A program made the translations under genes and the position numbers. The notes under the pieces were generated by a model that was not told the DNA's origin, did no database searches, and saw only the letters and a list, made by a program, of their open reading frames with translations. From Paraphysoderma sedebokerense (lineage: Eukaryota > Blastocladiomycota > Physodermatomycetes > Physodermatales > Physodermataceae), in NCBI GenBank assembly GCA_025602915.1, contig JAHLJZ010000050.1, forward strand, positions 108,688 to 172,687: 64,000 nucleotides of DNA, written 5' to 3'. Below are positions 12,011 through 24,962 of this stretch, one piece after another (the first letter of the stretch is position 1; each line of letters begins with the position of its first letter).

Positions 12011-12862
12011 ATGTTATCAGAACGACCACCCACCCCAACTACACCCACCTCAAACGACTCCACCACGGTTCAAAAAGCAACCAACATCACCTTCCACCAC
12101 TCCCACATCACCAGACCCATTCGTCAAAAACTTCTCAACCAAAATGGTCTTACAATCTGGTTTACTGGTCTTTCCGCCTCCGGTAAATCAACACTCAGTG
12201 TAGCCCTCGAAGCCGCATTACTAGAACACGGACTCAACGCATACCGATTGGATGGCGATAATGTGAGGTTTGGGTTGAACAAGAATCTAGGGTTTAGTGC
12301 CGACGACAGAAAAGAAAATGTTCGAAGGGTAGGTGAAGTGGCAAAATTGTTTGCTGATGCTACGGTCATTGCTATTGCTAGTTTTATTAGTCCTTATCAG
12401 AAGGACAGGGAGGAAGCTAGAAATGTGCATCAAGCTGATGGTATTCCGTTCATTGAGGTACGTTCATCGGTTTAATGGTGACGTTTATAACCTGTGTATG
12501 ACGTCGTGGCTCAACTATGATTTGATTTGGATTATCGGATTGGTTTTTGCTATAGGTTTACACCGATGCGCCGCTGGAAGTCGTGGAGCAACGGGATCCA
12601 AAAGGTCTGTATAAAAAGGCCAGAGCCGGAGTGATAAAAAGTAAGAATCAAATCTCTCATTTGAAACAAAACAAATCTCAATACACCCCATGCTTCATTG
12701 CTTACATTCAATTCTATGATAGATTTCACCGGTATATCCGATCCTTACGAGGCCCCATCTAATCCCGAAATTCACATTCGCACAGACCAGTTGTCGGTGG
12801 ATGAAGGAGTTCAAGTTATTCTGAACTATTTGGTAGAACAAAAACTTATCAATTTGGATTGA
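12011..12862 (+). CDS. MET14: Adenylyl-sulfate (APS) kinase
   Basis: Phosphorylates APS to PAPS in the sulfate assimilation pathway, in the cytosol. Exons 12011-12457, 12556-12640 and 12723-12862 give 223 residues, close to the usual ~200 plus a short Thr/Pro-rich leader. Visible motifs: P-loop [56 protein letters not shown], the substrate-lid region [20 protein letters not shown] and [11 protein letters not shown]. Both introns preserve frame. It is convergent with ATP2. Confidence 0.95.
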
Positions 12863-13179
12863 ATATATTCATTCTGTACTATATCGTAGATTGTGCTGTA
12901 ACCGTATTATAATATCTCCCGTTTGTATGATTATTGTTTCGATAGTTTCACCAGTTCCCTTGCATAATCCCGTTGCTGGAAAGCCAAGATCCCGCCACCC
13001 GGCAACATTCATTTTGTCCATTAACAGAGAAAACCCACTGAGAATTTATTTGATTTTATGAATTTGATGAATGTGGTAGGTATATCAGACAAATTTTGTA
13101 AAGTTGATGACAAATCGGTGAAACTGTATCTCCCGTAACCATTTTATGACTAAACTATATTTAAAATAAATGAGTACGA
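12863..13179. other. Convergent intergenic region (APS kinase / ATP2 3' ends)
   Basis: No gene seen; should hold the 3' UTRs of both neighbours. Confidence 0.6.
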
Positions 13180-15510
<2,331 letters not shown>

Positions 15511-15828
15511 TTTTGAAATGTAGTAGCAGAGGGAAAAACGACTTCGTTCTTGTTTGTTTTTTGGGAGGGATGAACTGAAAAAGCTTGAAGTCACCAAGAG
15601 CAACAGTCACGTGCATAATTAAGGATATGAGATGCGTACTGTGGACTTTGCTATTACGATGGATAATTATAATGAATTTTATTCATATCTAAATATCAAC
15701 AATAAATAATCATGAGCAAAATCTCACTAGCGGAAATATTTGTTGACTCTGCGGTCACCAACAATGATATACATGGAATTACAATTCAACAACTTCCACA
15801 TTAATAAGCGCGTTCAAACGATCTACAT
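15511..15828. other. Intergenic region upstream of ATP2
   Basis: No gene seen. It lies between the ATP2 start and the haem lyase stop, and should hold the ATP2 promoter. Confidence 0.5.
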
Positions 15829-16801
15829 CTAATCCCATATGTTTTTGAATAGGCCTGCCATCCTGAGCTTTACTCCTTCCCAAGTATCCAACTTCGGCCT
15901 AACATCCAGATAAACACTTACTAGACTATTCGGTTGAGCTTTGCCACTGTAAAAGTCAATAATATATGTTATTTCTTTTCCACATCTATCCACAGTCCAG
16001 TCATGCCGATCAAAAGGAGCGGTATACCTGTCGTTCAAGGATTGATAAGTGCCAAGTTAGTATGAAGGATTCAGCAAAAGGCAGCCCAATGCGGACCACC
16101 AAGCAACTATTACAATTAATGAGAATATACCCGAACAAGGTTCTTATTCTAGCTTTGGGTGTCATGTCGGTGGGCTTTCCTTGAAATTTCGTGAGCATCG
16201 GCTTCTCGCATTTCGCATCTTCATCAGAGAGCGACTTCGCCATCTTTTCCCACTCCAAAATTTTCATCCAGCACATTTCGTTGACGGCGTTATGAATTGG
16301 AACGACAACTGATATAAATGCACATTAGAGATAAAATTGTAATAAGAAGATCATGTCAGTTTATTGCTCACCTTTCATGTCTTCTTCCTTCGCATCCCAG
16401 TTTTTTCTCTTCATAGCATTGAAGAACATTTGTTGGCTAGGATACACCCACACTTCTCCATCTTTGGATACATTCCCGCCCCGCGGAATAGACGAGTGTT
16501 CTCTTTCGGTATCCAGAACAGCCCTCTGTTCAGGATGCGGTACCTGCGGCACATCGGGCATCATATTGGAAGAATTTAAAGAATCAGACGAGCATCCAGC
16601 ATTCGTATCGTTTGTTGGTTGATTTGGGTTTAGTATTGGATTCGAATCAAGTTTGGAGTGATCGACTGGACATTTCGATGGAGCGTCGTCGGACCGAGAG
16701 GGATGGGATTGATCGGTTTGCGATTGAGGGTTTAAAAGAGGATTGGATTTGAGTTTAGTGTGATCAACTGGACACTTTGAAGAGGATTCGTTAGAACTCA
16801 T
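15829..16801 (-). CDS. Cytochrome c haem lyase (holocytochrome c synthase)
   Basis: Attaches haem covalently to apocytochrome c (or c1) in the mitochondrial intermembrane space. Exons 16801-16372, 16308-16131 and 16027-15829 give 268 residues. The N-terminus carries two CPVDH repeats (SSKCPVDHTKL and SKCPVDHSKL), the haem-binding CPV motifs typical of the family. The catalytic part shows GEVWVYPSQQMFFNAMKRK, VPIHNAVNEMCW, KPTDMTPKARIRTLFG and YTAPFDRHDWTVDRCG, followed by ITYIIDFYSG. The longer frame upstream begins with GTG, so the ATG at 16801 is chosen. I cannot separate CYT2 (c1) from CYC3 (c) type by eye. Confidence 0.93.
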
Positions 16802-17201
16802 CTCTCTTGATATAGCGACTCGATAATTCAAGCTTGACACTGGCACGAAATCCAGTCGGAAATTTTCTTAGTTGTGTGATCACGTGTTCATCTCTCGATG
16901 TAAGAATGCCTGAATTGTGTAACACACGATATTTTGGCTTTTGCCGACATATGCTATTACTTGCGTACTATATAACTACTTCACAGGTTCACATGTGCGA
17001 GAATGTTTATGAAAGATGCCACAAAATAATACGTACTCTCCGCCGAAAAATTTCGTCATAGCACCCCTTAATCTCCAATGTCATGCGGGGTAGAGTATAT
17101 GTAACAAAGGAATTCGACGACGGGGTAGTCTAGAATTCAAAACCTGCCCTCTAAATGATGCTGATTTACCACACACAAATCTAAGCCATAACGAACTCAA
17201 C
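16802..17201. other. Divergent intergenic region (haem lyase / MAPK kinase)
   Basis: No gene supported; presumed shared promoter region. Confidence 0.5.
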
Positions 17202-18453
17202 ATGCCTGGAAAGACCAAAGGTTTAGCACTGAAGATTACCGCTAATCCAACATCCGAGCCCCTGGATTCCCTCCCAACCCCACTTACTTCTGCAATAAGC
17301 AGACTGTCATCTTCATCCTCCAGCGCGGAATCTCTATTGAATATCGTACCATATGATCTGATTAAGCTTTGCGGAATCGGTCATGGCAATGGTGGTACAG
17401 TCGACAAGGTTCTTCACTCTCCGACGGGGACAATAATGGCGCGAAAAACGATCACCATCGACCAAGAGTTTCATGAAACTCTGAAAAAGCAGATTCGGAG
17501 AGAACTAAACATTCTTAGTGAATGCTGTAATTGTCAATTTATCGTGAAATTTTTTGGAGCGTTCGTCGGAGATGGAGATATTTCGATTTGCATGGAGTAT
17601 ATGGATTTAGGGTAATCTGATTTGACACTTTGATACATGAAATCAGCAGAACACTCACGCTGCCAAATCCATGATGTTCAGATCTTTAGATGGAATTTAC
17701 CGCAAAATCGGCAAAATTCCAGAACCTATTATCGGCCAAATTACTATATCAATCTTAGAAGGTCTAGTATATCTGTATCAGAAACATAAGATTATTCATC
17801 GTGGTATATGTCTGAAACTCGTTGAAGTGTGCCGTAACCCTGCGTTGGTCTGATCTTAAACCCTTCTATTATGCAATACGTCGTTTTACCATTTAGACAT
17901 AAAACCATCAAACATCCTTTTCAACAGTCAAGGACAAATTAAACTCTGCGATTTCGGAGTATCGGGTGAAGCGCTGCTTAATTCCCTTGCTTCAACATTC
18001 GTGGGTACAGATGCGTATATGTCGCCTGAACGCCTGCAGTCTAAACCGTATGCTACGCAGAGCGATACGTGGTCCATGGGTATTACATTAATGGAACTCG
18101 CATTGGGGAAATATCCCTTCGAAAATTTCAAATTTTTTGAATTATTAGAATTCTTGGTGAACGAAGAGATTGACATACTGAAAGATGACAACGAAAAATG
18201 GACTAGTGAATTCAAAGGATTTTTGGCGTCGTGGTAAGTCAACTATGATAGACGATACTACTTTGATTTCGGCTGTTGCTGAAGCGTTTCACTGTTCATT
18301 ATGAACCATTCAACACACAGTTTAGTAAAGGATCCGGTGAAGCGATTCACTCCTTTGCAATTGTTGCGACATGACTTCGTTGTCCGTTCTCGAAACGAAC
18401 CAGCTGATCTTCGGAAGTGGGCACAAACGATTTCCGTTGAACTGCAAAAATGA
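17202..18453 (+). CDS. MAP kinase kinase (STE7/MEK type)
   Basis: Dual-specificity kinase that activates a MAP kinase. Exons 17202-17611, 17682-17803, 17897-18233 and 18321-18453 give 333 residues. Kinase landmarks in order: Gly loop [14 protein letters not shown], catalytic Lys in IMARKTI, the MEK-type text [12 protein letters not shown], catalytic loop [34 protein letters not shown] with activation-loop Ser/Thr, YMSPERL, and C-terminal [19 protein letters not shown]. The N-terminal extension is short (about 50 residues, Ser-rich) and has no docking motif I can recognise. Which MAPK cascade it serves cannot be told from sequence alone. Convergent with the F-box gene. Confidence 0.95.
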
Positions 18454-18736
18454 AGACAGTTTACAGGCGAACTTATCTGATACTTTAAATCCGTACGGGT
18501 AAAACGATATTTCCAAAGCACAAACGTAACAGAAAACGGCTTTATGTACACAGGTTGAAGAATTACAGATTCTATAACAGTAATTTTTTAGTCCAATTAA
18601 CTCAATCCCAAGTTACAACTACAAATAAAATCTACAAATATTCATTACTTCCTACATGTTAACCTAGAATTCAGGTGTGACGTATTATGGCAAAAATCAC
18701 AAGAGATTTTTTACCGTCTCACTCCACCAGTGCAAA

Positions 18737-20396
18737 TTACAAAAATCCATTACGTCGCCGCAAATCGGATAACCCTAATTTTACATAATAGGCTTCTTCT
18801 TGCATATCCAAATGTAAACTTACATTCAACGTAACTTTAGAGTAGCTCTGAGCAACAGTCAGAGGAATAGTGATTGTGTCTGAGGATGAGCCGTTCATAG
18901 GATTTGAAGTCGGATCGGTGAGTGTAACGCTGTTACCGGTGGTATCACAATGTACGAAGAACGAATGCGCAACAGCTTTTCGAATGCTTGGAACATGGGG
19001 CTCGTTGCTATCTTCAACAGGTGCCGTTGACTCGGCGATCGTAGATGATGGCATGACATTTTGCGTATCGACGACGCCCACAGCGCGATTTGCAGGAGTT
19101 CTCCACCATTCGCAACCGCATTGACCTTTAAACCATCCCTTGAATTTAAAATCCAGATCGTAGTACCTTAAAGTAGGGATGTATTTTTCAAAATAGTCCG
19201 ATATACCAATTAAACGATCGACAAAGTGGGTCTCGGCGATTGTACGGCGCAAAACACGGAGTGGACGTCGATGATGACGATGGGTATGATTAGGATGATG
19301 AGGTGGGACTCCTTCTGGTCCAAGAGCTGCACCTGCTGCCATCAATGGCATATTCGGCTGAGGAGGTTGATTCGGAATAAATATAGGAATATTGAAAGCT
19401 CCGTTCTGGTCCAATAAATGGTTCAAATTTGGTGGACCAGCATTCTGGTTATGATTGAAGGGGATCGGATTGGGAATCAATGCGCCAAGTACGTCTTCAT
19501 CATTTTCAATCTGATTTAGTATGTCGTCTTCGTCCATAAAAGTCAAATGTGGTAGGATTTGAGCCATTTGATTCGCATTTGGGTTTTGTTGAGGGAATTG
19601 GTGTTCTTCGGCCGGCGGAGGAATAGGAAACTCTGGGGAATTAACTGGGGCAGAACATAACTCCAAAATAAATCCCTTCTTATGTACACAGCGGACAATG
19701 CCACTAATTGGTTTGAATACCATAAAATCTAGAGCTGCCTCGTACTTTTTGAAGAATTCAATTTCGTCCAAAGTCTCCAATATAGATCTAATAAGTACCA
19801 ATCAGGTTAGAGAGTGACTCCCATAAAATAATTTAGTTATCGAGGAAGTGAACTCACGAATATTCCAAAATTTGATCAACATGAGGGAGTCTTTTCCTCC
19901 ATTTCTCCGAAACGTTCACGGAGGATGAAGCCGACTGAGAGAAATATTCTTCTCGCATATTTCTCTGACATCTCTCCAGCTGTTTCATACAGATATCATA
20001 TGTCGAAGGATACCCCAACCCATGTCCTAATTGAACGACAAGATTTGGTTGTGATTTGACCATAGCCTTCAGCAATGGATGTCTTACCCCATTGTAACGG
20101 GCAATAAGGGTTCTATGAATTACTTTGTCGGTTGTCAGAGAGGATAAAAACTGGCAAGACGCTAGGTAGGAATGGATATCCTTGACTGAAAGGTATTTGA
20201 GTATTAACAGTTGAATGTCATAGGGGAGGGAAAGGATAGTTTGGGCGGAATTGTTGCTGTAGAGGGAATTCGATGACGATGAAGGGGAAATGGATAATCC
20301 GGCTAGCATATCTGCGAGATGAGATGGTTTCGAATGTGAATGAGGACTGATAGGGACTGGATTGCTTCCTGTTAACCGTCCCCACAACCCAAGCAT
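18737..20396 (-). CDS. F-box protein, otherwise uncharacterised
   Basis: Two exons, 20396-19858 and 19787-18737, give 529 residues. An F-box-like segment lies at about residues 52-95 (LPYDIQLLILKYLSVKDIHSYL, then CQFLSSL), suggesting an SCF ubiquitin-ligase adaptor. The rest has no domain I recognise: a Pro/Asn-rich low-complexity middle with a His-rich run (HHPNHTHRHHRRP), a Cys/Trp patch (GWFKGQCGCEWW) and a region near the C-terminus rich in beta-type residues. The longer frame upstream opens with TTG, so the ATG at 20396 is chosen. Its substrate is unknown. Confidence 0.75.
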
Positions 20397-20769
20397 GAGC
20401 AATCTAAGCCGTGACGGTGTTTGTTTGTTCTAACGATGAGACAGCGTCTGCAATCCCAAGAGTTTCAGCGATGTGGACTATGTACTTTAGGGAGTTGAAG
20501 ATTAGAGCTGGATTAAATATGCTCGACGAATGCAGATTGTCAGTTTTTTATCGATAGGGTTGGGAATAGCGCTTAGAAGGGAGTCCAAGCAATTTGGGGG
20601 CAAAGCATGAGGTCACGTGATTGCAATAATAAGATGGTCTTTATTTAATTCGAGCGTGATCCGCTTAAGATTATGTTCGACACCGGATACATCTACATCT
20701 ACATCCGTTCCTTCAAATAAGAATGACAGAGCATCGCTGTCATAGCATTCAGAATATTCATAAATTTGT
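20397..20769. other. Intergenic region, no gene seen
   Basis: Lies between the F-box start and the ABC ATPase stop on the same strand. It should hold the F-box promoter and the ABC gene 3' UTR. Nothing else recognised. Confidence 0.5.
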
Positions 20770-22589
20770 TCAAACTATAGCTAAACCGGCTGGCATTATA
20801 CTTGGACTGTCCAAGGGCCTCTCGACCGTTTTCTGAATCGCCCCTATCTTGATGGTTGTACTCTCTTTCCTATCCTCCTTTCGCTTCCCATTTGGGTACA
20901 GCACGCTGTCGACAGTACCACGCGGACTATATGTTGGATAGTCTTTGGGATGCCTTATTTCGGTATGCTGAAATCCGGGCTTCGGTGTCGTGACCGAAGC
21001 AGTGGGCTGAAGGTGAACATGAGTCTGTGCTTTCAGCGATGATTGAGTCAGTTTATTCTCAAGATCTCGTAAAGCTGCCTCCCGTCGTTCTTGCGGAATA
21101 ATTTCTTCTTTGGCTACTTTGCCGTCTCGCATCCATACAATCCGATGCGCGAAGTTCTTCAAATAAATGTCGTGAGTAACCATAATGAGGGTCATATCTT
21201 TTTGAAATGCGAGGTCGTTAGCATTGGCAGCTGCTTAGACAGAAGATATATAATATACGTACTTTGCTCCGTGTTCAGTTTATGCAATAAATTCACAATT
21301 TTGTGCGTATTTGCACTGTCGAGATCACCCCTATGAACACATAATTGTCATTTGACTCGTCTACTCAATATGGAATTCTTAACTACTTTAACATACGTCG
21401 GCTCATCTAGAAGCAGCAACTCAGGTGAATTAGCGATCGCTCTTGCGATAGTGACTCGTTGCTGTTCACCTCCTGATAACTGTGAAGGAAAGTGATCCAT
21501 TCGATGCCCAAGGCCGACTCTCTCTAAGCTGGCTAATGATACAAAGCATCCATTCCACGAATTAGCAACTCAACTGGCGCACAAAGCAATCTTAGGCAAA
21601 CTTCCGTCGTACCTTTAGCCAGCTGTTTCCTTTGTCGAGCGTTATAAACTGCCTTCAATGTCATCGGAAGCTCGACATTCTCCCTTGCTGTCATTGACGA
21701 TAATAAGTTAAATGTTTGGAAAACGAATCCTCTGTACCATCAAGAAACATATTAGCCAGGGCATTGAATGATAATGGAACAACAAAATTAAAATCATACA
21801 ATTTATGCAGCCTCAAGTCAGCCAATACACTGTCCTTCGTGTTGGCATTAATCACTGTAGTGTCAAAATGGGAAATGTCAATACTATTTCGGATTAGCAC
21901 ATGCAAGAAAAGAGCACTTGCCAGTTTTGCACACTGATAGTTCTCCTTTTGTCGGTTTATCGATGGTTCCAATAATGTTCAGTAAACTTGTTTTTCCTCC
22001 TCCAGAGGTACCATAAATCACCACCCACTCGCCTCGATTGACTTTCAAAGATACACCTCTACAAGATGTCGTGGGTTATCGAAATGCTTGAATGGGAATG
22101 ATAATAAAAAATGACTTAGATACTTGCCTTAAAGCAGGTACACCCTCCAGTCCTAACAAATATGTTTTGTGAATATTATTTAGCTCAACTATGACATCCT
22201 TTTTGTCATTTTGGTGATCTTGTTGCGAAGATTGCTTCTGTTTTTGCTGCTTACGGCAAAGTTATGACAATTCAAAAACGTTTACGATTAGCAGGTAGGT
22301 TATTCCGAGGTGAATAAGTTCGGTCGTAGGATAAATTTCAAGGAAAGAGATGAATCAGATGGATGATGTCCAGGAACGGGCGAGATGAGTCGAGGTTATG
22401 ACATTGAAGGTCATTTATTACAATGATATGTTTCAGAATGTTGGAAAAACAAAGAAATTTATCAAAGTAGATGTTTCACAAAAGTAGAAGAGTGGAAGAT
22501 AAGAGAGCAATATATCAAAGTTAGACTCCGTTTGGTTTCAAAGAGGACACGACATTGTTCGTCAAAACCAGTATCTGTCTTACCTCCAT
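20770..22589 (-). CDS. Stand-alone LolD/MacB-like ABC ATPase
   Basis: A single ABC nucleotide-binding domain with no membrane segments, about 355 residues. Exons: a possible 6-base first exon 22589-22584 (ATGGAG then GTAAGA; uncertain), then 22246-22128, 22058-21922, 21854-21800, 21731-21613, 21532-21397, 21330-21263 and 21197-20770. Motifs: Walker [18 protein letters not shown]-loop [21 protein letters not shown], signature [15 protein letters not shown], Walker [14 protein letters not shown] and H-loop TLIMVTHD. This layout matches bacterial LolD/MacB/LptB-style ATPases and the soluble ABCH-like ATPases of amoebae. The C-terminal ~90 residues are a charged, low-complexity tail. Two of its introns appear to use GC donors. 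The partner permease, if any, is not in the window. Confidence 0.85.
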
Positions 22590-23890
22590 GGTTCAATTAT
22601 GTTGTTGAATGAATTATTGCTTCGTTATCAGAAATGTGTTTTATTTAAAAGTGAATGTGGAATGCAGGACTTTGCAGATGACTCTGAAGAAAAAATCCGA
22701 TCCCTTATACCAGTGAAGTCACTCATTTTGAATCGGCCGGGCCTGCAATGAATGGAGTCGCGTAGTTCATGATGAAATGACTGATTCTCGGAGAGTTTAA
22801 ACTCGAAATTCATTTCTGGACTAAATGAACGATTAATTCTTTCGCTGATGAAATGAAGAGTTTGTGCAACCGCAGTAGTCATTTAGTGCATAACTCCAAA
22901 TTCATTGCAAAAGGATTGGCACATTTCGCTAATTCATTTTTGGTCATGTGTCCCCATCTATACATTAATAGACTTCACACAATGATGAAAAACACAGATC
23001 ATGCTTGGGCAGCACAACTCACAATTATCTTTGTGGCTAAATAACCTTTCTTTCACATATCCCGTACAAGAACCGCTGCTTCGGCAAGTAGCTACTCTGC
23101 GATTCGTTGGGATTTCTGAAGGAGCCCACTAGTGAGCACTCGTCGCATACTGATTTCTCCATCACTCAGAAAATTTAATCATTTCCCCAAATTAATGCGA
23201 ACAACTACAAAAAATCTAAATAACCACATAATTAGCCTAGTCAACTGTTTTCCAGTTATGGACGCAAATATTATATGTGGAGTGACATGCGGCAATTGAA
23301 TTGAGTCCACTGTACAGTATCTCACATTGTACATTTGTCAATGTGGTCGGCTTGCGAAACAGTCGCAAAACACTAATAAGTTTTGACAGGATCTGGCCTA
23401 AATTGTCTAAACTTGTTACACTGTCACCTCGAACTTGTTTCTCTCCATCTTTAGTAATACAATGAAGGCCACGGAAGTTTGAGCTAAAGCAAACTAATGA
23501 ATCCCACTTGTTACGAATGTGTGAGTAAGCTAGTAGAACTTCCAGCATCGCCATTATATACGCACCCCACATATTCGTGAGCAATGCAAGATTTTTCCGA
23601 ACGGTATTGTTTCAAATGAAGGATGCACGTTTAATGATGAATGTGTGGAAACGGAATGATTCCGGAAACCAATTAACGCGCGGGAAATCAATAGCACACC
23701 GCAACGGGGCTACGCAAAATTGGCATCCCTGCAATTGTAAGGATGCGCAACGGGATGCTCAGTTTACGAGGAAAATTTGCAATAAAGAAGGAGAACTGCC
23801 GCAACTTTCTTTCGAGTTCATTTTTTCGTCTTCCCAGTGACTTCGAAAATTTCTATACTTTACTATACTTTAGAGATCTCATATATAACA
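22590..23890. other. Long intergenic region with two unassigned minus-strand frames
   Basis: Two ATG-started frames on the minus strand (22882-22628, 84 codons; 23572-23237, about 111 codons) show no family features, signal peptide or clear splice partners. I do not call them genes. A TATA-like run (CATATATAACA) sits directly before the next gene. Confidence 0.4.
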
Positions 23891-24689
23891 ATGTTCAACT
23901 CCACAGTTTCAAAAGTTACAATCGTAGCGATATTAATACTCGCCCTCAATTCGTCAGTAACGATGTCACTGCCTCAACAAGTTACGGCCGATACTGCAAC
24001 ATTTCAACCGCCCACATCTGATAGCACCAGCCAGGTTTTCAGTGCAACTCAAGATATCCCTGTCCAAAAAACAGAACAAGTCATACAAGAATTAGCAGAG
24101 CTGCAATTATACCACAGAGAGAACGGAGAGAAGCGAAAGAACGCAGACTCAATGAAAGTGAAAGATCCTAGCGGTGAATCTGAACCCACTCAAGCGATTT
24201 CATCTCGGGAGTCGAAGGAACCGATCAAAGTGCAATGTCGGAACGTTGGTGGCCTGGTGACTGATCTAACGATGACCCCTAAGCAACTTCCTAAAGGGAA
24301 GAGATTCACTATTGAACTCTACACATTCAGTGACGAAAAGTAATTATCTTCAAATTCTATCTCTCAAGTCAATAACCATATTAAAGACTTAATGTCTAAC
24401 TTATTCTTTGCTTTTTGCAGCTGTGCAGCCGAATCTACTGGAGTAATTAAGATGAAATTGAAAAAGGAGCCCTTTGACATGGATCGATTGAATCAGAGTT
24501 GTTACAAGGATCTTAAGACAGATAAAGAGTGCCCTCCCGTTCGTTCTCGTAAGTGTTGTTGCTTTTCAAGTATTTACTAGCTGCAATGTACTCATTCTCT
24601 GCATTTATTTAGTTGGCCTTCGCATTCTGGGTGCTGGAAACTTTGAAGGTTGGGGAGATTTATGCAGTATGGGATGGATTGGATGTTAA
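23891..24689 (+). CDS. Secreted cysteine-containing protein, unknown function
   Basis: Exons 23891-24339, 24421-24548 and 24613-24689 give 217 residues. Residues 1-28 look like a signal peptide (VTIVAILILALNSSVT). Then comes a Gln/Ser/Thr-rich, charged region (about 30-115), and a C-terminal domain with six cysteines (QCRN, NCAA, SCYK, ECPP, LCSM and the final C), fitting three disulfides. The pattern QCRNVGGLVTDLTMTP loosely recalls ML/NPC2-type lipid-binding domains, but the rest does not convince me. It ends GDLCSMGWIGC. No family is assigned. A small effector-like or wall-associated protein is possible. Confidence 0.7.
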
Positions 24690-24962
24690 GGATCCAGTTA
24701 GAGCTTATTTATCACTGTATAAACGCCGATACGTTCTTGACTGAATGCACACAGCGGGCAACTGTTTTGTATAATAATAGACAGCTCAATGTAGAAATAG
24801 AAGCACAATTGAATTTATTTTTGCAGATTATATTTGACCATTTGATCGCCTTGGAAGCGCTCGGTGAACGGCGGACTGTGACGGAACTGCTTTTGCCTTG
24901 TCGCCTTTTTCTTGGAATTCAGAGTCCACCATTTCACTCACTACACTTATAAAACTCTCAAA

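Noticed and set aside
11664-12203. 179-codon frame upstream of and overlapping APS kinase
   Set aside because: Different phase from the APS kinase, no signal peptide or domain, and biased by Pro/Thr-rich composition of the overlapping leader.
16802-16846. 15-residue N-terminal extension of the haem lyase
   Set aside because: It would start at GTG; the ATG at 16801 precedes the conserved region directly.
23237-23572. Minus-strand frame of about 111 codons
   Set aside because: ATG-started and open, but no family, no splice partners and no signal peptide; kept only as an unassigned frame.
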